64,000 nt of DNA from an uncultured Prevotella sp. Its GTDB lineage: Bacteria > Bacteroidota > Bacteroidia > Bacteroidales > Bacteroidaceae. Below, one piece after another: positions 40,436-49,348 of this stretch; the stretch's first letter is position 1; every line of letters starts with the position of its first letter. Below the pieces are notes generated by a model. It did not search any database. It saw only the letters and a list, made by a program, of their open reading frames with translations, and had not been told where the DNA came from. The DNA lies in the NCBI GenBank assembly GCA_905234265.1, contig CAJOHJ010000004.1, forward strand, positions 297,893 to 361,892, given 5' to 3'. The position numbers and the translations under genes are program-made.

Positions 40436-42937
40436 TTATTTGAACACGAGCGACGACGTTGGATAGTTGTACCAGTCGGTGGCCGTAGCGCTGTTCTCAG
40501 CCCATTCGCCGAACGAGTGGCCTGCATTCTTGTATGCTCCAGAGAGTGCGCCGCCTTCCTTAGTGCCTATCACCTGCCATTCCACCGGATACTGGAATGC
40601 GCTTGGCACCTGGATGGCCCATGGCATGTTGCTGCCGTAAGCCTCTTCGTAGGTCTTGCCGGCGCTGTTGGCGGGCTTCGGCGATGTTATCACCTGTGCC
40701 GTCTTGAAGCCGTTCTGCACGGTGTGTACTTCCCAGTAGCTGCTGCCGTAAGGCTCAACGATGAACACGTCATAGAGGTTTTCCTTAAGCATGGTCTTGG
40801 CCTTCTCCTCGTCGTTGAACACCAGCGTGTAGGTGGCCTCCTTCGGCTCTACATACTTCTTGTTGCCGGCAGTGTTGCGCTCGACGGTATTGAAGAAGAC
40901 GTTCTCAATGCTGCCGTCGTTGGCCAGCGTCGGGTTGATGGCCCAGTGTGCGTCCTTGAACATCACGAGCACGAGGCTGCTGGTGTTGTTGGGCGACTGG
41001 TTCTCGGCCAGGAAGCCTGTGGAAGCCTCGATGTTGTGGTAGTTGGCCTCCAGATTGCCTGGCAGCGAGGTGAAGCCCTTGGTGACAGTGTACGATGCCA
41101 GGTCGGAGGTCTTCACGCCGATGAAGCGGATGGCAGCGCCGATGGTCTTCGTGGCACCGACGGCATCGATGCTTACTTTCAGCGTGAGCGTCTTGCCGGT
41201 GAGCGACGGGCTGACGGTCAGCACAACGTCGTTGAAGTCGTAGTCGCCAGCCTCGGGGAAGTTGTCCTCGAAGCAGTAGCGGCGCGAGAACGTCACGGTC
41301 TCGGGCTTGCCGCCGCCGTCGTTGCCGCCGTCGTTATATCCGTCGCCGGTGCATTCGCCGGCAGGGATGGTGAACTGCGACAGCACGGTAGCCTCGTCGA
41401 TGTATTTCGTCACCTGGTAGTTGATGGCCCAGTAACCTTCGCTGCTGGTGTTGGTGAATGCATCGTCGAACTTCACGTTCTGCTTATTGTAAATCTCAGC
41501 CTTGTCCCAGTCGAAGTAGGTGTTGCCAGTGGCGCCGATGTCGCCGGAGCGGCCAATCAGAATCTTGTTGGTCTTCACGATGGCAAACTCATTGCTTGCC
41601 GTCGGGCCGTTGAAGCTGGTGTTCGTCACGTACAGCGAGCCGGCATTGACGACACTGTTCTTGTAGAGTGTCTGTGTGCCGGCAAACTCTGCCTGTCCGC
41701 CAACGTCGAGGCGGCTGTTGTCGAGCATGGTCAGCGTGCCTATGCCGGCATTCTCGGTGAATGCCATGTGGCAGCCGTTGATGACGGTAGAATTATACGT
41801 GTCGCCGGCAATGGTGTTGGTGCGCGCCTTGATGCTTCCGAAGTTGGTGAACTTGCCGCCGCTGGTGTTGCGCAGCAGGTCGACGTCGATGCTCGCGCCG
41901 CCGGCATTGTAGAAGTCGGAGCCGTTGACGTTCAGCTCGCCGTTGAACTTGATGCTGCCGCCGTTGTAGTTGATGCCGCCGTTGTTGACACGGAACACAG
42001 CGTCTTCAGCACCGGTTATCTTGCCGCCGGCCATCACGAGGATGCGGCCGGCATTGCTCATGTTCGTCTCACCGTCTACAATCATCTCGCCGCCGTTGCC
42101 GATGATGATCGTCGGGCCGTTCAGCGTGTTGCCGTTGACGTGCATCGTGCCTTCAACATAGATGACGACGTCGTTCACAACGCCCCATGTGGCATTCACA
42201 TGGAACGTTTTCGTGATGGTGGTGCCGGCAGCCACGCGGAAGTGCTTGCCGTCGCCGCCGCCAAGGAATTCTTGAATCGACTGGTTCAAATCTGCATGCC
42301 ACACCCAGCTGCCGTTAGTCAGCGTAGAGTTGGCCTCGATGTCGCTGTCGGTGAAGGGGATGTATGATGCAAAGTCGCTGGTGCTGACGGTGGTCGTGTT
42401 CAGCTGGTTGCCCCACAGGTCCTTCTGGGGGTTCAGATAGTCGGCAAAGGTCTTCACATAGTCAGGATATGTTGCCGCGTTTTCAGCAGCACGTCGCGGA
42501 GCGTTGGATGCAGAGCCGCCGATGGTGGCACTGATCTGGCCGTTGACAACCTTCACTGCCTGAGCCATGCCGCGCCCTTGCTGGTCGAAGACGCCCACAT
42601 AGACGACGCCCTGCGACAGAGGCAGCGACAGCGGAGCGCTGACCGTTCCGGCGCCGTTCACCTTCTCCTCGTAGAGCAGCGTGGCCTGCTGGCTCTTGAT
42701 GGGGTTGTCGAGATAGATGCCCACATCGTAGACGGTACCGTATTCGCCGTTGAAAGTTATGCTGGCATCGGCCGTACCAACGGTGGCCCACTGGTGGTTG
42801 GGGTCGACATTCTTTACAACGAACGAATTAGCTATTGAGCGGTCGTAGCCTTCCTGGTCGAAGGCTATTTCCTTGCTGCACGACATTACTACTCCCGTAG
42901 CTATCAGTGCCAATGCGAATAATGATTTTCCTTTCAT
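40436..42937 (-). CDS. LruC-domain surface lipoprotein A
   Basis: 833 aa lipoprotein (lipobox GVVMSC near residue 20). The N-terminal domain, WATVGTADASITFNGEYG onward, is a short beta domain. The middle (about 250-500) is rich in G/N and looks like a right-handed beta-helix, for example KITGAEDAVFRVNNGGINY and GELNVNGSDFYNAGG. At about 550 lies the LruC signature CFEDNFPEAGDYDFNDVVLTVS with an acidic DYDFND motif that could bind calcium. It is divergently transcribed from a second protein of the same architecture. Function is unknown; location at the cell surface is inferred. Confidence 0.85.
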   Translation of the reverse strand: MKGKSLFALALIATGVVMSCSKEIAFDQEGYDRSIANSFVVKNVDPNHQWATVGTADASITFNGEYGTVYDVGIYLDNPIKSQQATLLYEEKVNGAGTVSAPLSLPLSQGVVYVGVFDQQGRGMAQAVKVVNGQISATIGGSASNAPRRAAENAATYPDYVKTFADYLNPQKDLWGNQLNTTTVSTSDFASYIPFTDSDIEANSTLTNGSWVWHADLNQSIQEFLGGGDGKHFRVAAGTTITKTFHVNATWGVVNDVVIYVEGTMHVNGNTLNGPTIIIGNGGEMIVDGETNMSNAGRILVMAGGKITGAEDAVFRVNNGGINYNGGSIKFNGELNVNGSDFYNAGGASIDVDLLRNTSGGKFTNFGSIKARTNTIAGDTYNSTVINGCHMAFTENAGIGTLTMLDNSRLDVGGQAEFAGTQTLYKNSVVNAGSLYVTNTSFNGPTASNEFAIVKTNKILIGRSGDIGATGNTYFDWDKAEIYNKQNVKFDDAFTNTSSEGYWAINYQVTKYIDEATVLSQFTIPAGECTGDGYNDGGNDGGGKPETVTFSRRYCFEDNFPEAGDYDFNDVVLTVSPSLTGKTLTLKVSIDAVGATKTIGAAIRFIGVKTSDLASYTVTKGFTSLPGNLEANYHNIEASTGFLAENQSPNNTSSLVLVMFKDAHWAINPTLANDGSIENVFFNTVERNTAGNKKYVEPKEATYTLVFNDEEKAKTMLKENLYDVFIVEPYGSSYWEVHTVQNGFKTAQVITSPKPANSAGKTYEEAYGSNMPWAIQVPSAFQYPVEWQVIGTKEGGALSGAYKNAGHSFGEWAENSATATDWYNYPTSSLVFK

Positions 42938-42987
42938 AAAAAGTAATTACTTGTGTGATTTTTAATCAAAAATAGCGATATCTGCCG

Positions 42988-42995
42988 CAAAGATA
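42988..42995 (-). promoter_or_regulatory. -7 box of LruC gene A
   Basis: Minus strand TATCTTTG, 50 bp before the ATG at 42937. -33 not clear. Confidence 0.65.
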
Positions 42996-43093
42996 AGGCT
43001 TTTCGGCTTCACATTAATAAATATAAAAGAAAATTTAACAATAATTATCCACAGAAAATGTTAAAAAACTATTACCATTCAGCAGAAAATTGC

Positions 43094-43101
43094 TAACTTT
43101 G
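43094..43101 (+). promoter_or_regulatory. -7 box of LruC gene B
   Basis: TAACTTTG, 39 bp before the ATG at 43141. It lies inside the track's longer ORF, which argues against the start at 43090. -33 not clear. Confidence 0.7.
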
Positions 43102-43140
43102 CACCGAAAATTAAAGAATTCTTTTTATATTTTTTCAGTT

Positions 43141-45435
43141 ATGACAAAAAAGTATTTGATGAAGAGCCTGTCACTGGCAGCTTTTGCAGTGCTGGCAGCA
43201 TCCTGTAACCACGACGCGTGGTATCAGCAGGCAGATCAGACGGCACAGAAAGCCCAGGAGTACGAATCGAACTTTAAGAACGTAGTGATGGGTGGCGCAG
43301 AGATTGACGCCAACCAGAAGTGGACAACAGCCGCCAATTCTAAGGTAACTGTTGCTGTCGACCTGAATTATGGCGAACAGTACACAGCCTACATCACAGA
43401 GACAAACCCCTTGACCGACAGCAATGCAGCCAGTCTGGCAACAGGCAAGGTTACTTCAGGCAGCAGCCTGACGATGACCGTTGTGCGCCCGTCGGGAATA
43501 GGAGGCTACTTCGTTTCTTTATACGACAAGAACGGCCATGCCATCGTGAAGCCGTTCAGCATGGAAGCCGGCGAGACGGTTGTGACCTTTGGCGAGACCA
43601 CTGCAAGGCGCGCCATCACGCGCTCGGCATCTGAGGGCAACCGCTGGAGCATTACCAAGAAGGCTATGCCGTCGCTGACAGCATATACCGAAGGCACTAC
43701 GCCCATAAGCAGCAGCAACAACAACACGCTGCCAGACAACCCCGTGTCTAAGTACGTCATTCCCGCAGGCACCATCTGGAGCGAGAACATTCCACGCATC
43801 CAGGCCTACGGAGGCCAGTCGGTCTACGTGCAAGGCACATGGAACGTTTCTGAAGACCAGCGCTGCAACGGCGGAAGCGTAATCGTCGTCGGCGACGGTG
43901 GCGTCATCAACGTTCCTGCAGGACACATGCTCAGCACCAACGCAAACAACGAGACAGGTACTACAGGCATGATCTACGTAATGGCTGGCGGCAAGATAAC
44001 TGGCGACGGCCAGCTGCAGTTCTCTAACGGCACTGAGACATACAGCTACAATGCCGGCGTCATCACCGTCAAGGAAATCAACATCAACGGCGGCACGCTC
44101 TACAATGCAGGAAAGATCGGCGGCGTTGACGGCGAGAACAATCCCGCACTGACAGGCCCTGCCGGCACTCCCGATGCCCCCAGCAAGTTCATCAACATGG
44201 GCAATGCCAAGCTGGCATCTGTCGGCGGAGCAGGCATCTCTGTTGAAAACGCATGTAACCTGACAGTCGTCGGACTGATGCAGCTCGGCGAAAGTTCGAA
44301 GATGGATAACGGCTCTTACGTGGAGTGCGGCGCCCTGGAGCTGGCAGGAAGCAACGACGGCGACATAACGATGTATATGGGCCAGTCTGCCTACGTAAAG
44401 GTGCTGGGCGACCTGAACGTCAACAACTATGGCGTCTGGGGCCCGACCACCAGCGGACATAATGCCATCTTTGAAATCAGCAAGCAGGTGTCTTACTGCA
44501 ACTTCACGCAGAATGCCCCTGGCACACAGATGCTTGACCACGTGGAACTCATAATTCCCGAAGACTTTGACGAGGCTGTGGAAATCTACAACGGCGGCTA
44601 CCAGACCAACGAAGCTGGCCACGTCATCTACGGCTGGTTCAACGGCCTTAACTATACCACTATCAATCCTGATGCATTCCAATGGCTGCAGGACGAGAAC
44701 TGGCAGTGGTACCAGAGCACCGTTGCCAACAAGAGCAACTGGACTTGGGCAAACAACACCAACGTCACCGACGACCGCCGCACATGTCTGATGGGTACGT
44801 CGCCATCATACACTGTTGAGCAGGACGAAGACGGCTGCGGAACAGGCTTCTCGTCAGGCGGCAACAAGACTCCTGAGAAGAACTACGTATACTTCGCATT
44901 CGAAGACCTTGGAACCAGCGACGACTTCGACTTCAACGACGTTGTTGTGCGCATCAGCACTCCCGACGCTAACGGCAGTGCCGACGTAGAGCTTTGCGCC
45001 GTCGGCGGCACGCTGGAAACCTACGTCTACAACGGCAGCCAGCAGATTGGCAATGAGGTTCACGCAGAGTTCGGATGGAACTACGGAACCTACGGCGTTG
45101 ACGACAAGGGCAACACCAACCACGACGGACTGGTGACGCCGATCAAGAAGATTGGCACCGTGACAGTGACCTCCGGCTCTTCCGTTGCCGACCTGAACAT
45201 CAACATCCACGTCACCCAGGACGGTGTTGGGCGCGTTATTTCCGGTCCTTCGCAGGCTCAGGAAACTCCTTTCCGCGTCATCGTCACAGGCGACGAGCAG
45301 GGCAAGTGGTTCTGGGCAAAGGAGCGCATCAATATCAGCGATGCCTACACGCAGTTTGGAAAATGGGGTGCTAATATGAACAGCAACCCCGAATGGTACA
45401 AGTATCCGGCTGACAAGAAAGTCGTGAAGTGGTAA
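43141..45435 (+). CDS. LruC-domain surface lipoprotein B
   Basis: 764 aa from ATG 43141, which gives a lipoprotein signal (LAAFAVLAASC). It has the same order of parts as protein A: an N-terminal beta domain after ANQKWTTAANSKVTVAVDL; a G/N-rich helix-like middle (GGKITGDGQLQFSNGTETY, ININGGTLYNAGKIGG); and the LruC motif YFAFEDLGTSDDFDFNDVVVRIS near 600. Sequence identity between A and B looks low outside the motifs, so the duplication is old or the two are complementary partners. A strong terminator follows. Confidence 0.85.
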   Translation: MTKKYLMKSLSLAAFAVLAASCNHDAWYQQADQTAQKAQEYESNFKNVVMGGAEIDANQKWTTAANSKVTVAVDLNYGEQYTAYITETNPLTDSNAASLATGKVTSGSSLTMTVVRPSGIGGYFVSLYDKNGHAIVKPFSMEAGETVVTFGETTARRAITRSASEGNRWSITKKAMPSLTAYTEGTTPISSSNNNTLPDNPVSKYVIPAGTIWSENIPRIQAYGGQSVYVQGTWNVSEDQRCNGGSVIVVGDGGVINVPAGHMLSTNANNETGTTGMIYVMAGGKITGDGQLQFSNGTETYSYNAGVITVKEININGGTLYNAGKIGGVDGENNPALTGPAGTPDAPSKFINMGNAKLASVGGAGISVENACNLTVVGLMQLGESSKMDNGSYVECGALELAGSNDGDITMYMGQSAYVKVLGDLNVNNYGVWGPTTSGHNAIFEISKQVSYCNFTQNAPGTQMLDHVELIIPEDFDEAVEIYNGGYQTNEAGHVIYGWFNGLNYTTINPDAFQWLQDENWQWYQSTVANKSNWTWANNTNVTDDRRTCLMGTSPSYTVEQDEDGCGTGFSSGGNKTPEKNYVYFAFEDLGTSDDFDFNDVVVRISTPDANGSADVELCAVGGTLETYVYNGSQQIGNEVHAEFGWNYGTYGVDDKGNTNHDGLVTPIKKIGTVTVTSGSSVADLNINIHVTQDGVGRVISGPSQAQETPFRVIVTGDEQGKWFWAKERINISDAYTQFGKWGANMNSNPEWYKYPADKKVVKW

Positions 45436-45469
45436 GGAAAAAGCATCAAATACTATATTAATTTGTTTC

Positions 45470-45508
45470 AAAAGTGGTGTCTGCGTGAGCAGGCACCGCT
45501 TTTTTTTG
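45470..45508 (+). terminator. Terminator of LruC gene B
   Basis: Stem AAAAGTGGTGTCTGC with GCAGGCACCGCTTTT (wobble pairs included), loop GTGA, followed by a T run. It begins 34 bp after the stop. Confidence 0.88.
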
Positions 45509-45591
45509 TTTCCTGTTGTCAGTTGACAGTTACTTCTCAATGGAAAACTGTGAAAAAACGTTTATTTATTTCGTATCTCCTTATTATTTAG

Positions 45592-45599
45592 TACTTTTG
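45592..45599 (+). promoter_or_regulatory. -7 box of the dapB-lepB operon
   Basis: TACTTTTG, 30 bp before the dapB ATG at 45630. No good TTTG at -33. Confidence 0.65.
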
Positions 45600-45629
45600 C
45601 AGAGTATTAATACATTATTTTATATTTCT

Positions 45630-46343
45630 ATGAAGATAGCTCTTATAGGCTACGGCAAGATGGGCAAGATGATTGAGCAGATAGCCATCAGCCGTGGTCA
45701 CGAAATCGTAAGCATTATAGACATTGACAATCAGGAAGACTTCGGCAGCGACGCTTTCCGCTCTGCCGACGTAGCCATTGAGTTCACAGCACCGCAGGCA
45801 GCCTACGGCAACTATCTGAAGGCATGGGCAGCAGGCGTGAAGGTGGTGAGCGGCTCCACGGGCTGGATGAAGGAGCATGGCGACGACGTGTGCCGTGCAT
45901 GCAGCGAGGGGAAGACACTCTTCTGGGCGTCCAACTTCTCAGTGGGCGTGGCCATCTTCTCGGCGGTGAACAAATATCTGGCGAAGATTATGAACCAGTT
46001 CCCACAGTACGACGTGGAAATGGAAGAAACCCACCACGTTCACAAGCTCGACCATCCCAGCGGCACAGCCATCACGCTGGCCGAGGGAATTCTGGAAAAC
46101 ATCGACCGCAAGACGGAGTGGGCTGAAGACACTACCGACCCCGCAAAGCTCCGCATCGACCACATCCGCCGCGGCGAGGTGCCGGGCATACACACCATCC
46201 GCTACGACAGCGAAGCCGACATCATAACCATCACCCACGATGCCCACTCGCGCAAGGGCTTTGCGCTGGGTGCCGTGCTGGCAGCAGAATACACCAAGGA
46301 GCATGAGGGCCTGCTGACCATCAGCGACATGTTTAACTTCTGA
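45630..46343 (+). CDS. dapB: 4-hydroxy-tetrahydrodipicolinate reductase
   Basis: 237 aa from ATG 45630, where the dinucleotide-binding MKIALIGYGKMGKMIE begins; the track's upstream 38 codons include the promoter and are not coding. DapB reduces hydroxytetrahydrodipicolinate in the lysine/meso-DAP pathway. Other motifs are GSTGWM, ASNFSVGVAIF, the substrate loop ETHHVHKLDHPSGTA, and HIRRGEVPGIHTI. It feeds the meso-DAP used by MurE. First gene of a four-gene operon. Confidence 0.95.
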   Translation: MKIALIGYGKMGKMIEQIAISRGHEIVSIIDIDNQEDFGSDAFRSADVAIEFTAPQAAYGNYLKAWAAGVKVVSGSTGWMKEHGDDVCRACSEGKTLFWASNFSVGVAIFSAVNKYLAKIMNQFPQYDVEMEETHHVHKLDHPSGTAITLAEGILENIDRKTEWAEDTTDPAKLRIDHIRRGEVPGIHTIRYDSEADIITITHDAHSRKGFALGAVLAAEYTKEHEGLLTISDMFNF

Positions 46344-46362
46344 AATCAAGACACTGACAGAG

Positions 46363-47799
46363 ATGACTGACAAGGATAGGAAAGGACTGAATATGAAGGT
46401 GCAGTGGCTGAAGTTCTGTGCTGTGCTGGTTTGCTACCTGCTGTTCCTGCTGTGGGTAAAGTCGTGGTGGGGCCTGCTGGTAGTTCCGTTTATATATGAT
46501 GTCTACATCACAAAGAAGATAAAGTGGCAGTGGTGGAAAGACTCCGAAGGCCCGGTGCGCTGGGTGATGTCGTGGGTCGACGCACTGGTGTTTGCGCTGG
46601 TGGCAGTCTACTTCATAAACCTCTTTTTCTTCCAGAACTACGTCATTCCCTCGTCGTCGCTGGAGAAATCGCTGCTCACGGGCGACTATCTCTTCGTCTC
46701 GAAGGTGAGCTATGGCCCCCGCATTCCGCAGACGCCGCTCACCATGCCGCTCACTCAGCACACGCTGCCACTCTTTGAGTGCAAGTCGTACATAGAGTGG
46801 CCACATTGGGACTACCGCCGCGTCAAAGGCCTCGGCAAGGTGCAGCTGAACGACATTGTGGTGTTCAACTATCCTGCCGGCGACACCCTTTGCTCAGCTC
46901 CGCAGTATGCTCCGCAGGATTTTTACCGCCTCTGCTACGAAATAGGCTACAGCCAGTATCCGCAACGTCCTAATCCGGACTCGCTGACGCTGGCCCAGCA
47001 GCAGCTGTACTTCTACACCATCTATCAGACCGGCCGCATGATTGTCGAGCAGAACAAGCAGGAGTTCGGCAGCATCATCACCCGTCCGGCCGACCGCCGC
47101 GAGAACTACGTCAAGCGCTGCGTGGGACTGCCCGGGCAGACGCTGCAGATCAAGAACCGCATAGTCTACCTCGACGGCAAGCCCAACAAGGAGCCGGACA
47201 ACGTGCAGTATACCTACCGTCTGAAGCTGCGCCAGCGCTTCACCGACGATATGATGGCCGAGCTTGGCATTTCCATGGAAGACCTCACAAGCCTGAACAC
47301 CCTTGGCTACATGCCGCTGACCAACCGTGCCGCCGCCGAGCTGCGCAAGCGCACGGACATCGTGGAGAGCATCACGCTGAACGAGGATGCCGAGGACTGG
47401 GACATCTATCCGCTGAACGGCAACATGCACTGGACACGCGACAACTACGGTCCCGTCTGGATTCCAGCAAAAGGCAAGAGCGTCAAGCTCACCCTTGAGA
47501 ACCTGCCCGTCTACGAGCGTCCCATCCGCACCTATGAGGGCAACCAGCTCGAGGTGCGCGACGGCAAGATCTACATCAACGGCAAGCTTGCCGACAGCTA
47601 CACGTTCAAGATGGACTACTACTGGATGCAGGGCGACAACCGCCACAACTCGCTCGACTCTCGCTACTGGGGCTTCGTGCCTGAAGACCATATCGTCGGC
47701 AAGCCCATCTTCATCTGGTGGAGCAGCGACCCCGACCGCCACGGACTGTCAGGCATCCGCTGGAACAGGCTGTTCAGAATTGTAGACAACATAAAATAA
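46363..47799 (+). CDS. lepB: Signal peptidase I (large Bacteroidota form)
   Basis: 478 aa, much larger than E. coli LepB in its periplasmic insert, as usual in Bacteroidales. N-terminal membrane helices at about 14-32 and 70-90. Catalytic Ser99 is in IPSSSLEKSLLTGD and the general base Lys251 in ENYVKRCVGLPGQTLQI. Box E is YYWMQGDNRHNSLDSRYWG. It cleaves Sec-type signal peptides on the outer face of the inner membrane. A slightly later start (46393) is possible. 19 bp after dapB. Confidence 0.95.
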   Translation: MTDKDRKGLNMKVQWLKFCAVLVCYLLFLLWVKSWWGLLVVPFIYDVYITKKIKWQWWKDSEGPVRWVMSWVDALVFALVAVYFINLFFFQNYVIPSSSLEKSLLTGDYLFVSKVSYGPRIPQTPLTMPLTQHTLPLFECKSYIEWPHWDYRRVKGLGKVQLNDIVVFNYPAGDTLCSAPQYAPQDFYRLCYEIGYSQYPQRPNPDSLTLAQQQLYFYTIYQTGRMIVEQNKQEFGSIITRPADRRENYVKRCVGLPGQTLQIKNRIVYLDGKPNKEPDNVQYTYRLKLRQRFTDDMMAELGISMEDLTSLNTLGYMPLTNRAAAELRKRTDIVESITLNEDAEDWDIYPLNGNMHWTRDNYGPVWIPAKGKSVKLTLENLPVYERPIRTYEGNQLEVRDGKIYINGKLADSYTFKMDYYWMQGDNRHNSLDSRYWGFVPEDHIVGKPIFIWWSSDPDRHGLSGIRWNRLFRIVDNIK

Positions 47800-47802
47800 G
47801 TG

Positions 47803-48315
47803 ATGAGGAAGGCAGCGGCAAACGTTTTGCTTTTCACCCTTACCTGTGTCTTTATCATGGCACTGATGCTGGCGCTTCGCACGCTGGTAGTATCGGTGCA
47901 TAGAGTCGACGGCAACGGACTGCTGCCGCTATATGCCAACGGCGACCGCCTGCTGATAAACCGCTGCAGCTACGGCCTGCGCATTGCCGGCGGCAGACTG
48001 CTGCCCTACAGCCGCCTGATGCGACAGCCCGTGCGGCGCGGCGACATCGTGGCCTTCCTGCTGCCCGACGGCACCATGAGCGGCCTCATGATAGCCCGCT
48101 GCAAGGCAGTCCCCGGCGACACCATCAGCACCACCGCAGGCTCGCTGATAGTGCCTGGCACGGCCGACTGTGCCGACAGCGACTACTACTGGCTGGAGGC
48201 CGTCAATGCCGACAATCCCGCCGACTCGCGCCACATAGGGCTGGTGGCCGAGAAGTTCATCGTGGGGCGCGTGGTGAAGGTACTCTACAGCCGCAACGTC
48301 AGTAGCAAACCATGA
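47803..48315 (+). CDS. S26 signal peptidase paralogue lacking the catalytic dyad
   Basis: 170 aa: one membrane helix (LLFTLTCVFIMALMLAL) and a short S26 domain. Aligned by hand with the neighbouring LepB through GDRLLINRCSYGLRI (LepB GDYLFVSKVSYGPRI), the catalytic Ser falls on Gly39 (DGNGLLPLY). Through IARCKAVPGD (LepB VKRCVGLPGQ) the catalytic Lys falls on Ala98. Both dyad residues are thus missing, although the fold motifs remain. It follows lepB directly and overlaps wbqC by ATGA. It may be a non-catalytic partner or chaperone of LepB; that is inference. Confidence 0.8.
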   Translation: MRKAAANVLLFTLTCVFIMALMLALRTLVVSVHRVDGNGLLPLYANGDRLLINRCSYGLRIAGGRLLPYSRLMRQPVRRGDIVAFLLPDGTMSGLMIARCKAVPGDTISTTAGSLIVPGTADCADSDYYWLEAVNADNPADSRHIGLVAEKFIVGRVVKVLYSRNVSSKP

Positions 48316-49061
48316 AGACAGCCCTGCTCACCACAACATATTTCGGCCCCGTCCAGTGGTATCAGAAGCTGGTGCGCTACGACCGCTGCATCATCGAGCA
48401 GCACGACACCTTCCAGAAACAGACCTACCGCAACCGCTGCGTGATAGCCACCGCCAACGGCCTGCAGGCGCTCACCGTGCCTGTGGAACACCAACTGCCG
48501 GCAGCCGACGACGGCACCCGGAGAGCTGCCTGCGTCAAGGACGTGCGCATCAGCGACCACGCGCAGTGGCGCCGCGTACACTGGAACGCACTCTCGTCGG
48601 CCTACAGTGAGAGTCCGTTCTTCGATTACTATGCCGACGACCTCCACGACTTCTTCTCCCGGCGCTACGACTACCTGATAGACCTGAACGAGGCCATCCG
48701 CCAGACCGTATGCTCGCTGATAGACCTCCATCCGGCAGTCTCGCTGTCGTCAGAGTTCACGGCCGTCGCCCCCGGCAGCCGGTCCGCCGACGTAACTCAG
48801 CAAGAAAAAAAAATATCTCACAGAGATAATTCCGTAACATGCAGAGAAAAAAAATTATCTTACGGAGATAATTTCGTAACATGCAGAGATACTGTTGCAG
48901 ACTTCCGGCAGACCATCAGTGCCAAGCATCCCGGCGACGACCCGGAGTTCGAGGCGCGCCCCTACTGGCAAGTCTTCGGCCGCCGCTACGGTTTCCAGCC
49001 CAATCTCTCTATTCTCGACCTCCTGTTCTGCATGGGTCCGGAAGCCATCTTCTATCTCTAA
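48312..49061 (+). CDS. WbqC-like protein carrying a translated 21-bp repeat array
   Basis: 249 aa. The N-terminus TTTYFGPVQWYQKLVRYDRCIIEQHDTFQKQTYRNRC and the end FQPNLSILDLLFCMGPEAIFYL match the WbqC family, found in polysaccharide loci and in this operon in Bacteroidales. Its activity is uncertain. Residues about 160-193 (ADVTQQEKKISHRDNS to NFVTCRD) are encoded by the dispersed 21-bp repeat and have no place in the family. They sit between LSSEF and DFRQTISAKHP. The frame is open throughout, so the protein probably tolerates a loop of about 34 residues. Confidence 0.85.
   Translation: MKTALLTTTYFGPVQWYQKLVRYDRCIIEQHDTFQKQTYRNRCVIATANGLQALTVPVEHQLPAADDGTRRAACVKDVRISDHAQWRRVHWNALSSAYSESPFFDYYADDLHDFFSRRYDYLIDLNEAIRQTVCSLIDLHPAVSLSSEFTAVAPGSRSADVTQQEKKISHRDNSVTCREKKLSYGDNFVTCRDTVADFRQTISAKHPGDDPEFEARPYWQVFGRRYGFQPNLSILDLLFCMGPEAIFYL
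48790..48891 (+). repeat. Dispersed 21-bp repeat array, copy 5 (inside wbqC)
   Basis: Plus orientation. Units start at 48823, 48844, 48865 and 48886 in exact 21-bp register, with more degenerate ones before (CGTAACTCAGC at 48790). The unit is GAGATAATTCCGTAACATGC or close. One unit forms the hairpin AAATTATCT-TACGG-AGATAATTT also seen in copy 2. Confidence 0.92.
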
Positions 49062-49170
49062 GCCGCAGTCTCTGCATCCGTTTTTCCCACGAAACGGCAA
49101 GAAAAACAGCGCCATCTTGTTGTTTTGTATTAATAAAATTGACGTTTTTTGGAAAAAATTATAAAAAATA

Positions 49171-49201
49171 TTTGTGTTTTGATAACAATTTGTTACTTTT
49201 G
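49171..49201 (+). promoter_or_regulatory. Bacteroidota promoter of the SusC/SusD locus
   Basis: TTTG (49171-49174), 19-bp spacer, TACTTTTG (49194-49201): full consensus match. It predicts a leader of about 140 bases before susC that contains a 21-bp duplication. Confidence 0.88.
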
Positions 49202-49293
49202 CACCTGGTGTTGCTTATAATTGTTAACAAGCAGCCACAGGCACTGGCCATCAGTGCGACAAACTAAACAGACTTGGCGGCAGACCTTAACCG

Positions 49294-49335
49294 ACACATT
49301 ATTTATATATATATACACATTATTTATTATTAATA
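49294..49335 (+). repeat. 21-bp tandem duplication in the susC leader
   Basis: Two adjacent 21-bp units both begin ACACATTATTTAT, at 49294 and 49315, in the predicted 5' untranslated region. AT-rich, unrelated to the other repeats. Confidence 0.8.
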
Positions 49336-49348
49336 AGAGAGAATAAGT

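Noticed and set aside
40406-42367. 653-aa plus-strand ORF opposite LruC gene A
   Set aside because: Antisense shadow of a convincing lipoprotein gene; begins in the bidirectional terminator.
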